Part shown: piece after piece, positions 56,520 to 64,000 of the stretch
Layout: every line of letters starts with the position of its first letter
How positions within the stretch are numbered: position 1 is the stretch's first letter
NCBI RefSeq assembly: GCF_002777425.1
Contig: NZ_MDVC01000002.1
Location: 62,001 to 126,000, forward strand
Origin: Snodgrassella alvi
GTDB lineage: Bacteria; Pseudomonadota; Gammaproteobacteria; Burkholderiales; Neisseriaceae
Direction of reading: 5' to 3'
DNA: 64,000 bases
The notes under the pieces: generated by a model
Database searches by the model: none
Seen by the model: the letters and a program-made list of their open reading frames with translations, nothing else
Told to the model about the DNA's origin: nothing
Program-made: the position numbers and the translations under genes

Positions 56520-58007
56520 ATGTCCTTACCAATGATTGTCACCTTTGCTGTGTACATTTTAGGAATGATTGTAATCGGTTTTTTTGCGTATCGATCAACG
56601 CAAAATTTTGGTGATTATATTTTGGGTGGGCGTCGTATTGGCAGTATGGTAACCGCACTTTCTGCTGGAGCCTCTGATATGAGTGGCTGGCTGCTCATGG
56701 GATTACCGGGTGCTGTATTTTTGTTTGGTATTTCACAAAGCTGGATTGCCATCGGTTTGATAACTGGTGCTTATTTAAACTGGTTATTGATTGCCGGTCG
56801 ATTACGTGTTTTTACTGAAATCAATCATAACTCATTAACTTTACCGGACTATTTTGCTCACCGTTTCGATGATAACAGCTCGTTACTGCGTATCATTTCA
56901 GCGGTTATCATTCTTATCTTTTTTACTATTTATTGTGCATCAGGGGTAGTTGCTGGTGCTAAATTATTTGAAAGTACCTTTGGTATGAGTTATGGCTGGG
57001 CTATGTTAGCAGGTGCCGGTGCGACCATTACTTATACATTTATCGGTGGCTTTTTAGCTGTTAGCTGGACAGATACCATTCAGGCCAGTTTGATGATGTT
57101 TGCCCTGATTTTAACGCCTATCATGGTAATAATTAATACTGGTGGCTTTTCAGACGCCATAATCTATATTGAATCCCTTAATCCAGATTATACAGACCTC
57201 TTTGCTCATGTGGATGTTATTGCAATAATCTCATTGCTTGGTTGGGGATTAGGTTATTTTGGACAACCGCATATTCTAGCCAGATTTATGGCTGCTGATT
57301 CACATCAAGTGATGAAAAATGCACGTCGCATTAGTATGACATGGATGATTTTATGCCTGGCCGGTGCTATTACTGTAGGTTTTTTTGGAATAGCGTTTTT
57401 TGCCAATCATCCTGAACTGGCCTATCTGGTTAATAATGGCAAACATGAACGCATTTTTATAGAGCTGTCAAAATTACTATTTAATCAGTGGGTTGCAGGT
57501 GTTGTACTGGCAGCAATTCTAGCTGCTGTAATGAGCACTTTAAGCTGCCAGTTATTAGTGTGTTCAAGTGCTTTAACAGAAGATTTTTATCGCGCTTTTT
57601 TCAGACCTCAAGCCAAACAAAGAGAGCTTGTCTGGATTGGACGGATTATGGTGTTATTAATATCGGTGATTGCTATCTTATTAGCGATTAATCCAAATAA
57701 TAGCGTTCTGGATTTGGTGAGCCATGCCTGGGCTGGTTTCGGTGCGGCATTTGGTCCAATTATTATTTTCTCGGTATTCTGGTCACGCATGACACGTAAT
57801 GGTGCACTAGCCGGTATGATAACCGGTACTGTAACGGTATTACTGTGGATCAATTTTAACTGGTTTCATCTGTATTCACTTATTCCCGGTTTTTTGTTTG
57901 CCTCCATCGCCATTGTGATTTTTAGCTTATGCGATAAAAAACCAAACGAAATAGTGCAAACTCATTTTAAACACGCGTATGAACGCTACCATAGCAAAAC
58001 AGAATAG
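56520..58007 (+). CDS. putP: Sodium/proline symporter PutP
   Basis: SSS-family transporter of 495 residues with about 13 membrane helices. Signature blocks: GDYILGGRRIGSMVTALSAGASDMSGWLLMGLPG (helix 2, with the Na+/proline-binding Ser and Asp positions), GWGLGYFGQPHILARFMAA, and ILAAVMSTLSCQLLVCSSALTEDFYR (helix 9 with the Ser pair for Na+). These match PutP rather than pantothenate or solute relatives. It imports proline with sodium, as an osmolyte or as carbon and nitrogen. No putA lies nearby. Preceded by a long palindrome. Confidence 0.92.
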   Translation: MSLPMIVTFAVYILGMIVIGFFAYRSTQNFGDYILGGRRIGSMVTALSAGASDMSGWLLMGLPGAVFLFGISQSWIAIGLITGAYLNWLLIAGRLRVFTEINHNSLTLPDYFAHRFDDNSSLLRIISAVIILIFFTIYCASGVVAGAKLFESTFGMSYGWAMLAGAGATITYTFIGGFLAVSWTDTIQASLMMFALILTPIMVIINTGGFSDAIIYIESLNPDYTDLFAHVDVIAIISLLGWGLGYFGQPHILARFMAADSHQVMKNARRISMTWMILCLAGAITVGFFGIAFFANHPELAYLVNNGKHERIFIELSKLLFNQWVAGVVLAAILAAVMSTLSCQLLVCSSALTEDFYRAFFRPQAKQRELVWIGRIMVLLISVIAILLAINPNNSVLDLVSHAWAGFGAAFGPIIIFSVFWSRMTRNGALAGMITGTVTVLLWINFNWFHLYSLIPGFLFASIAIVIFSLCDKKPNEIVQTHFKHAYERYHSKTE

Positions 58008-58126
58008 ATTTCTTTCATGTAATCTGAGTTTAAAACAGGTGGTGAAGCGAGAAAGCCAAGTAAAACCAATTTATTTTATTACAAAGTTATATTATGATTA
58101 TGTCTTTAAATGACATAAACGTAATA

Positions 58127-58801
58127 ATGAGTATCAAGCACTGGCCGCAGCACGATCGCCCAAGGGAAAAGCTTCTCAGACTGGGTGCTGCTGCCTTAAG
58201 CGATACTGAGTTACTCGCCATTTTGCTGCGCACTGGCACACGTGGCATGAGTGCTGTAGACCTCGCACGTGAGCTCATCTCAAAAATGGGTAGCTTGCGT
58301 GCCCTACTTGAAGCTGATTGCCAGCAGCTTTGTCAGCATCGCGGCATGGGCGTGGCTAGTTATACCCAATTTGCCGTTATTCGCGAAATTAGCCGGCGTA
58401 TGCTGGCAGAAGAAATCCAACGCCGTCCTGTTTTTACCCAGCCTAAAGCCGTAGCAGATTTCCTGCGGCTGCACATAGGCCATGAAAAAGTGGAAGTATG
58501 CATAGCATTGCTGCTGAATCAGCGCAATGAACTAATGCATACCATCGAACTGGCACGTGGCACTATCAATGAAGCCAAAGTGTACACCCGCGAAGTTGCC
58601 GCAGTGGCTTTAAATCATTGCGCAGCGTCAATCATTCTGGCGCATAATCATCCGGGACAATCCACTATGCCTTCTACAAGTGATATCGAGTTTACCAGAC
58701 AGATAAAAGCAGCACTAAACCTGTTGGAAATACGCTTACTGGATCATTTCATCATCACTGCCGAAAAGGCAACCTCAATGGCAGAATTAAACTTGCTATA
58801 G
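58127..58801 (+). CDS. radC: RadC-family JAB/MPN-domain protein
   Basis: Protein of 224 residues with an N-terminal helix-hairpin-helix-like region (PREKLLRLGAAALSDTELLAILLRTGT) and a C-terminal JAB domain. The JAMM metal site HNHPGQSTMPSTSD (H-x-H-x10-D) and the upstream Glu (in VEVCIALLLNQRNE region) are present, so the metalloprotease fold looks intact. The biochemical role of RadC is unsettled; it is not clearly a repair protein despite the name. An upstream in-frame ATG at 58094 is possible; 58127 gives the usual family N-terminus. Confidence 0.88.
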   Translation: MSIKHWPQHDRPREKLLRLGAAALSDTELLAILLRTGTRGMSAVDLARELISKMGSLRALLEADCQQLCQHRGMGVASYTQFAVIREISRRMLAEEIQRRPVFTQPKAVADFLRLHIGHEKVEVCIALLLNQRNELMHTIELARGTINEAKVYTREVAAVALNHCAASIILAHNHPGQSTMPSTSDIEFTRQIKAALNLLEIRLLDHFIITAEKATSMAELNLL

Positions 58802-58927
58802 CAATCATTATGGCCTGAGGCTGTTTATTTACCGATAGTGCTGCGCAAAACTGGATAAAATTATCATTGCCGATTACAATGGCTGGTTTAATAGCGTTAT
58901 TTACCTGAATCATACGGAGTAAACCCC

Positions 58928-59227
58928 ATGATTGATTTTGCTTATGCTGCCAACACTGCCGGCTCCCAGAGTGGCCTCATGCAATTTTTACCACTTTTAT
59001 TAATACTTGTTGTATTTTATTTTCTCATAATCCGCCCGCAGCAAAGCAAGCATAAAAAACATCAGCAGATGCTAACTGAGCTGAAAAAAGGCGATAAAGT
59101 GATCACTTTGGCTGGTATTGTCGGCAAAATTACCAAAGTTAATGAACAATACTTCACTCTGGAAATTGCCCCGAAAGTAGAAGTTGAATTTGAACGCAAT
59201 GCCATCAGTGGCAAAGTACCAGAATAA
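58928..59227 (+). CDS. yajC: Sec translocase accessory subunit YajC
   Basis: Membrane protein of 99 residues with one helix (~20-37, QFLPLLLILVVFYFLIIRPQQ) and the conserved RPQQSKHKKHQQMLTELKKGDKVITLAGIVGKI segment. It associates with SecDF and the Sec channel. The start MIDFAYAAN is typical. It precedes secD by 89 bp and forms the usual yajC-secD-secF order. Confidence 0.94.
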   Translation: MIDFAYAANTAGSQSGLMQFLPLLLILVVFYFLIIRPQQSKHKKHQQMLTELKKGDKVITLAGIVGKITKVNEQYFTLEIAPKVEVEFERNAISGKVPE

Positions 59228-59316
59228 ATCAGTTTCCCTGCCGCAGCTATGCAGTTGCGGCCTTTGTTTTCTTTACCTGAATTGTAAAACAACAGTCTGC
59301 AAGCAAGGCAGCAAAT

Positions 59317-61170
59317 ATGAATCGTTATCCTTTGTGGAAATACCTGCTTATCATCGTTTCAATCATACTGGGACTGTTATATACCATTCCCAATCTTTTT
59401 GGCGAGATACCGGCAGTCCAAATCTCTACCAACCGTCAGGCCATTACCATAAATGAGCAAACCGAAAATACGGTAAAACAGGCACTGACTGCTGCCCATA
59501 TCCAGCATCAGGGTATGTTCATCACCGATGGCAGCCTGAAAGTGCGTTTTAGCGATACGGAGACTCAACTCAAAGCGCGTGATGCCATTGCGGCCAAGTT
59601 TGGCGATGGCTATATCGTGGCATTAAACCTGCTGGCCAATACTCCGGAATGGATGGAAAAAATTCACGCCAAGCCTATGTTTCTGGGTTTGGACTTACGC
59701 GGAGGTGTGCATTTCACTATGCAGGTTGATATGAATTCAGCCGTAGACAAAACGCTCGACAGCTATGCCGGGGATATTCGTCGCCAGCTGCGCAAATTAC
59801 AAATCCGCAGTGGCAATATTGTTAAAAACGGACAAACACTGGTAGTACCATTCCAATCTGCTGCTGATGCCACTACAGCCATATCAGGATTAAAAAAATA
59901 TCTTAACGATGCTACACTTACCCAGAATGGTGACCGCCTGATTGTAAGCCTGAGTGATACTGCTCTGGCCAGAATCCGTACTGATGCAGTAACGCAGAAT
60001 ATCAATACCCTGCATAACCGCGTTAATGAACTGGGCGTAGCAGAACCTGTTATTCAGCAGGCAGGACCAAACCGGATTGTGGTACAACTGCCAGGTGTTC
60101 AGGACACAGCTAAAGCCAAAGACATTATAGGCCGTACGGCCACCCTGCAAGTGCGTATGGTTAGCGACAACCCCATTCAGTATCAGCAGGCATTGCAGGG
60201 ACATACTCCAGACGGCTTTGAACTGCTGCCATCTGCTGGTAATGGTGCCCCAACACTGGTCAGCAAACAGGTGGAGCTTACTGGTGATAACATCAATGAT
60301 GCACAGGCCAGCTTCAACGATCGTGGGCAACCAGGTGTAAGCGTAAACTTTGATAGTACTGGTGCCAGCATCTTTGCCGACCTTACCCGCAACAATGTTG
60401 GCAAGCGTATGGCCATGGTACTTATCGATCAGGGCAAAGCAGAAGTTATTACAGCACCAGTAATCAACGAACCGATTCCGGGTGGCAAAACCATCATTTC
60501 CGGCAATATGAATATCGCTGAAGCCAATGATACCGCCTTGCTGCTGCGTGCCGGCTCTCTGGCAGCGCCAATGAAAATTATCGAAGAACGCACCATTGGT
60601 CCATCACTGGGTAAAGAAAACATCAGCAAAGGCTTCCATTCGACCCTATGGGGTTTTGTGGTAGTAGCCATATTCATGATGCTTTACTACCGGCTGTTTG
60701 GTGTATTCTCGGTAGTTGCCCTGTCATGCAATCTACTGTTTCTGATTGCCATTCTGTCTGCCATGCAGGCTACCCTGACACTCCCTGGTATTGCTGCCAT
60801 TGCCCTTACACTGGGTATGGCTATTGACTCGAACGTATTGATTAACGAGCGTATCCGCGAGGAGTTACGCCATGGCAATACACCACAGATATCAATTAAT
60901 GCTGGTTATGACCACGCATGGCATACCATTGTGGATTCAAATATCACCTCACTGATTGCCGGACTGGCATTACTGATATTCGGTTCTGGCCCTATCCGTG
61001 GATTTGCCGTGGTGCACTGTCTGGGTATTCTCACTTCCATGTACTCATCCGTAGTGGTTTCACGTGCCATTGTTAATTTGTGGTACGGCCGCAAACGTAA
61101 ACTGAAAATGCTGTCCATTGGCCATATCTGGATTGCTGATAGCGCCACTACCAGTAAAAGTAAGGCTTAA
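59317..61170 (+). CDS. secD: Protein translocase subunit SecD
   Basis: Protein of 617 residues with six membrane helices: the first at ~8-24, the rest in the C-terminal third. The P1 periplasmic domain precedes LGLDLRGGVHFTMQVD, a SecD hallmark. IAALALTLGMAIDSNVLINERIREE with the conserved Asp and the late GxxxGFAVxxxLG block (RGFAVVHCLGILTSMYSS) are intact; the Asp is part of the proton-driven pulling step. SecDF uses the proton motive force to complete export of proteins through SecYEG. Starts 89 bp after yajC and ends six bases before secF. Confidence 0.95.
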   Translation: MNRYPLWKYLLIIVSIILGLLYTIPNLFGEIPAVQISTNRQAITINEQTENTVKQALTAAHIQHQGMFITDGSLKVRFSDTETQLKARDAIAAKFGDGYIVALNLLANTPEWMEKIHAKPMFLGLDLRGGVHFTMQVDMNSAVDKTLDSYAGDIRRQLRKLQIRSGNIVKNGQTLVVPFQSAADATTAISGLKKYLNDATLTQNGDRLIVSLSDTALARIRTDAVTQNINTLHNRVNELGVAEPVIQQAGPNRIVVQLPGVQDTAKAKDIIGRTATLQVRMVSDNPIQYQQALQGHTPDGFELLPSAGNGAPTLVSKQVELTGDNINDAQASFNDRGQPGVSVNFDSTGASIFADLTRNNVGKRMAMVLIDQGKAEVITAPVINEPIPGGKTIISGNMNIAEANDTALLLRAGSLAAPMKIIEERTIGPSLGKENISKGFHSTLWGFVVVAIFMMLYYRLFGVFSVVALSCNLLFLIAILSAMQATLTLPGIAAIALTLGMAIDSNVLINERIREELRHGNTPQISINAGYDHAWHTIVDSNITSLIAGLALLIFGSGPIRGFAVVHCLGILTSMYSSVVVSRAIVNLWYGRKRKLKMLSIGHIWIADSATTSKSKA

Positions 61171-61176
61171 TTAATT

Positions 61177-62112
61177 ATGGAATTCTTTAAAATCAAACGC
61201 GATATCCCGTTTATGAGCTATGGCAAGCTGACAACGGCGATTTCATTAATTACTTTTATTCTGGCTGTATTTTTTCTTGTCACTCGCGGGCTGAATTTTT
61301 CTGTAGAATTCACCGGTGGTACTGTGATGGAAGTGGAATTCAAGCAGAGTGCAGATTTAAACAAAATTCGCAGTGAGCTGGATGGGCTGAAGCTGGGCGA
61401 GGTACAGGTACAGGCACTGGGTACCAACAAGCAAATCATGATACGCTTGCCCAATAAAGCCAACATGACTTCTGCACAACTGTCTAATCAGGTAATGAAC
61501 TTGCTCAAACAGCATCAGGAAGGTGTGAGTCTGCGGCAGGTTGAATTTATCGGGCCGCAGGTTGGTGAAGAGCTGGTTACCCATGGCCTGTTGGCTCTGG
61601 GCATGGTCGTTATTGGCATCATCATTTACCTGTCCATGCGCTTTGAATGGCGATTTGCCGTTTCTGCCATTATTGCCAACATGCACGACGTCGTGATTAT
61701 TCTGGGCTGCTTTGCCCTGTTTCGCTGGGAGTTTTCCCTTACCGTACTGGCTGGTGTACTGGCCGTGCTTGGTTACTCAGTGAATGAATCTGTGGTGGTG
61801 TTCGACCGTATCCGCGAAAACTTCCGTAAACCGCATATGCGCGGTAAAAGTGTTCCGGCTATCATCGATAACGCCATTACCGCCACCATGAGCCGAACAA
61901 TCATCACTCACGGCTCCACTGAAGCAATGGTTATTTCCATGCTGGTTTTTGGCGGTGCAGCCTTGCATGGTTTTGCCATGGCTTTAACCATCGGTATCGT
62001 ATTTGGTATTTACTCTTCTGTATTGGTAGCCAGTCCGTTATTGCTGATGTTTGGTTTAAACCGGCAGAATCTGGTTAAACCACCAAAACGTAAGGAAGAA
62101 GCCGTGGTATAA
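61177..62112 (+). CDS. secF: Protein translocase subunit SecF
   Basis: Protein of 311 residues with six membrane helices. It contains LNFSVEFTGGTVMEVEF, VEFIGPQVGEEL, and the LGYSVNESVVVFDRIRENFRK block typical of SecF, whose Asp-Arg pair is conserved. It forms the SecDF complex with the preceding gene, six bases away. A strong terminator follows. The last residues (RKEEAVV) are the short cytoplasmic tail. Confidence 0.95.
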   Translation: MEFFKIKRDIPFMSYGKLTTAISLITFILAVFFLVTRGLNFSVEFTGGTVMEVEFKQSADLNKIRSELDGLKLGEVQVQALGTNKQIMIRLPNKANMTSAQLSNQVMNLLKQHQEGVSLRQVEFIGPQVGEELVTHGLLALGMVVIGIIIYLSMRFEWRFAVSAIIANMHDVVIILGCFALFRWEFSLTVLAGVLAVLGYSVNESVVVFDRIRENFRKPHMRGKSVPAIIDNAITATMSRTIITHGSTEAMVISMLVFGGAALHGFAMALTIGIVFGIYSSVLVASPLLLMFGLNRQNLVKPPKRKEEAVV

Positions 62113-62136
62113 AATTGCAGTATTGCCTACTAATAT

Positions 62137-62177
62137 AAAAATATCTCCAGACTGAAACATTTTCTGGAGATATTTTT
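62137..62177 (+). terminator. Intrinsic terminator after secF
   Basis: AAAAATATCTCCAGA (62137-62151) and TCTGGAGATATTTTT (62163-62177) form a perfect 15-bp stem with an 11-nt loop. It ends the yajC-secD-secF transcript. Confidence 0.9.
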
Positions 62178-62327
62178 GATTATCAGACTAATTACCACAT
62201 TTGCTTTAGCTACTTCACTATTCCAACTTAGCAACTGAATTTATGAAATAGAGTATTCTGTCTCTTACAGTTAATTAAAGTAGCCAATCATTTGTAAAGT
62301 AGTAAGCAAACATAGCAGAATGTTCAC

Positions 62328-62969
62328 CTAGTGCAGTACCCGTTCGTCTTTCCATCCTTTATCGGTTAAAACCAGTACCGCAGTACGACGCTGAGGTTCC
62401 TGCAAAGATTTCCACCAGCTTTCATCTGTAGTTTTGAGTAAATCTTTAGCCCATTTTTCTGGTATCAGCTTTGCATCATAAACCACTTTGGAAATAGTTA
62501 CTCCATTTGCGGGTGTTGGTTCAGTAAAGAGTACGATTTTATCGACCTTCTGTGTACCGAGACACAGCAAATTTCCCTGTGCATTATTCAACATATTGGC
62601 TTCACCTTTACTGGTTCGATAGTACACAGCTTGCGGAATATCCGATCCGCCGTTAACAGTCAGAGTGGAATCTTTACCTTTTTCGTATAGATCTGCATCA
62701 GTAAGAATATCCATCTGTCTCAGAGCAGTTTTATTAACTTTATCACCCTCACCATTTTTTCTGGCAATACGAATTTCTTTGCTGCCTATGGTAACCATAT
62801 TGTTCATACCGCCCTGAACATTATCCAGCACCAGATTAACGGCCAGACAAACTTTATCATTTTTGGCAAATTCATCAATCGCTTCACTAAAATTACGGTT
62901 ACTCGCTTCCTGCTTACTACCACAGGCTGCCAGTAACAGGCTGATAGCAAGTATACTGATTTTTTTCAT
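62328..62969 (-). CDS. Uncharacterised lipoprotein
   Basis: Predicted lipoprotein of 213 residues, family not recognised. Lipobox LAAC after a short basic/hydrophobic leader places the acylated Cys at about residue 16, followed by GSKQEAS; the +2 Gly gives no inner-membrane retention signal, so outer-membrane sorting is expected. The mature part has two Cys (in DKVCLAVNL and NLLCLGTQ) that could pair. The start at 62969 has GAGGAAAGCC upstream and begins the signal; the longer frame adds six residues. It is divergent from the YffB-like gene. Confidence 0.7.
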   Translation of the reverse strand: MKKISILAISLLLAACGSKQEASNRNFSEAIDEFAKNDKVCLAVNLVLDNVQGGMNNMVTIGSKEIRIARKNGEGDKVNKTALRQMDILTDADLYEKGKDSTLTVNGGSDIPQAVYYRTSKGEANMLNNAQGNLLCLGTQKVDKIVLFTEPTPANGVTISKVVYDAKLIPEKWAKDLLKTTDESWWKSLQEPQRRTAVLVLTDKGWKDERVLH

Positions 62970-63103
62970 TCTGGCTTTCCTCATCAAAAATAAAAACTGG
63001 CCTGATTAAAGCATACTGCCAATATGCCGGATTAGCAATGCAGACAGTATACCTTAAGCCTGCTCAAGCAATATTGAACGGCCAATCGGCATAAAACCAA
63101 CAC

Positions 63104-63132
63104 TTAAGCAAGTATGGGCAAACCGGTATAAT
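63104..63132 (+). promoter_or_regulatory. Promoter-like element upstream of the yffB-like gene
   Basis: TATAAT at 63127-63132 with a weak -35 (TTAAGC, 63104-63109, 17-bp spacing), about 33 bp before the ATG. Likely drives the yffB-like gene and lpxH. Confidence 0.5.
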
Positions 63133-63164
63133 ACTAATCTATCTGAACATACAGGTTTTCATTC

Positions 63165-63518
63165 ATGAGTATCCGAATTTACGGTATCAGCCAGTGTAAT
63201 ACAGTAAAAAAAGCGCGCCAGTGGCTGGCAGAGCAACATATTAACGCTGAATTTATTGATTTCAAAAAAATACCACCCACTGTCGCAGACATCCAGTTCT
63301 GGCTTACACAAATTCCCAAAGAAACACTGATTAATCGTAAAGGCACTACATGGCGAAAATTAAGTACCAGTGAGCAGCAGAATGCACTAAGCAGCGATGA
63401 AGCAGCCATTAACCTGATGACTAACCAACCTTCTGTCATTAAGCGTCCAGTACTGGTAAATAACCAACGCGTACTGGTTGGTTTTGATGCGCAACAATAT
63501 ACTGAGTTTTTAGCCTGA
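63165..63518 (+). CDS. ArsC/Spx-family protein (YffB-like)
   Basis: Thioredoxin-fold protein of 117 residues of the ArsC/Spx/MgsR superfamily, closest to YffB. It starts SIRIYGISQCNTVKKARQWL with a single Cys in the CxxxK pattern (QCNTVKKA), then KGTTWRKLS and VLVGFD near the end. Despite the 'arsenate reductase' name of the family, YffB-type proteins have no demonstrated arsenate activity and may interact with glutathione. It lies 20 bp upstream of lpxH, so they are likely co-transcribed. Confidence 0.82.
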   Translation: MSIRIYGISQCNTVKKARQWLAEQHINAEFIDFKKIPPTVADIQFWLTQIPKETLINRKGTTWRKLSTSEQQNALSSDEAAINLMTNQPSVIKRPVLVNNQRVLVGFDAQQYTEFLA

Positions 63519-63538
63519 TATTTCTACAAATACAAACT

Positions 63539-64000
63539 ATGAATACCACTATCTTTATTTCTGATTTACATTTATCCGAACAAACACCGCCATTAAATGA
63601 ATTATTTCATCGCTGCCTGCAACAATGGCAAGGTAATATTGATGCACTGTATATTCTGGGCGACTTTTTTGATGTCTGGATTGGTGATGATGACGATAAT
63701 GATTTTATCCGTCACATCAAAAACGAATTGAAAGCTTTCACTGCAAGCACCCCAGTTTATTTTATTCATGGTAACCGCGATTTCTTGCTGGGTGAAAAAT
63801 TTGCAACCGAAAGCGGTATTAAACTACTCACAGCACCTGAGCGGATAAATCTTTATGGCCACGATTATATAATCATGCATGGTGATGAATTATGCACCGA
63901 TGATGTGGCCTATCAGCAATTTCGTGCCCAGTCCCGCAATCCGCTATGGCAAATGGCTGTACTAAGTAAACCCATCGCTGAAAGACGTTTACTGGCCGGA
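63539..64000 (+). CDS. lpxH: UDP-2,3-diacylglucosamine diphosphatase LpxH (partial, runs off window)
   Basis: First 154 codons of LpxH, cut by the window edge. The calcineurin-type metallophosphatase motifs are in place: ISDLHLSEQTPP (DxH), LGDFFDVWIGDD (GD), IHGNRDFLLGE (GNRD) and IMHGDELCTDD (H). LpxH cleaves UDP-2,3-diacylglucosamine to lipid X in lipid A synthesis, so the organism makes a lipid-A-bearing outer membrane. The ATG at 63539 begins the family N-terminus and follows the YffB-like stop by 20 bases. Confidence 0.93.
   Translation, partial: MNTTIFISDLHLSEQTPPLNELFHRCLQQWQGNIDALYILGDFFDVWIGDDDDNDFIRHIKNELKAFTASTPVYFIHGNRDFLLGEKFATESGIKLLTAPERINLYGHDYIIMHGDELCTDDVAYQQFRAQSRNPLWQMAVLSKPIAERRLLAG

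Overview
The window is a contiguous stretch of a betaproteobacterial chromosome of the family Neisseriaceae. The best guess is Snodgrassella or a close relative, because the sequence is AT-rich, shows Neisseria-like gene order (dnaB next to a pilHIJK-type minor pilin operon; mreBCD-mrdA-rodA) and carries a type VI secretion immunity locus of the kind common in bee-gut symbionts. The genus is inferred from gene content and composition; no search was run. Most of the window is core genome with short intergenic gaps, many ATGA-type start/stop overlaps and clear intrinsic terminators.

Layout. 0.3-10 kb: a DUF1090 secreted protein, a DUF455 ferritin-like protein, a Zur-type zinc importer operon (znuCBA, minus strand) with a recognisable Zur box, mnmC (oxidoreductase part), an AsmA-family protein, a PCu(A)C copper chaperone and suhB. 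10-14 kb: trmJ, a DUF1853 protein, tig and clpP. 14-20 kb: the complete rod-shape operon mreB-mreC-mreD-mrdA-rodA on the minus strand. 20-32 kb, plus strand: gatCAB, lptE-holA, a RatA-like START protein with RnfH, pth, ubiD, a phospholipase-D lipoprotein, trpG, trpD and serS. 32.4 kb: tRNA-Lys(CTT), then a decayed interval, then ppa.

33.6-35.5 kb is the clearest accessory locus: a Tae4-type T6SS amidase effector gene that has lost its C-terminal half, followed directly by three tandem, diverged Tai4-type periplasmic immunity genes. After it come polA, rpe, a Spy/CpxP-like protein, the five-gene minor pilin operon and dnaB, sodB, and a methionine importer whose solute-binding gene (metQ) is cut off from metNI by a terminator.

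49-52.8 kb holds four minus-strand genes: a GT39/ArnT-like transferase, an ArnC/DPM1-like GT2, a GtrA-like membrane protein and a YdjC/ChbG-family deacetylase. This combination matches the logic of the Francisella FlmF-NaxD-FlmK route, in which an undecaprenyl-linked N-acetylhexosamine is made, deacetylated and moved to lipid A. It is the best candidate in the window for an uncharacterised system. The rest is an FAH-family hydrolase, an ABM monooxygenase, radA, a 1-kb gene-poor stretch with possible decayed or micro-ORFs, putP, radC, yajC-secD-secF, an unknown lipoprotein, a YffB/ArsC-like protein and the start of lpxH, which runs off the right edge.
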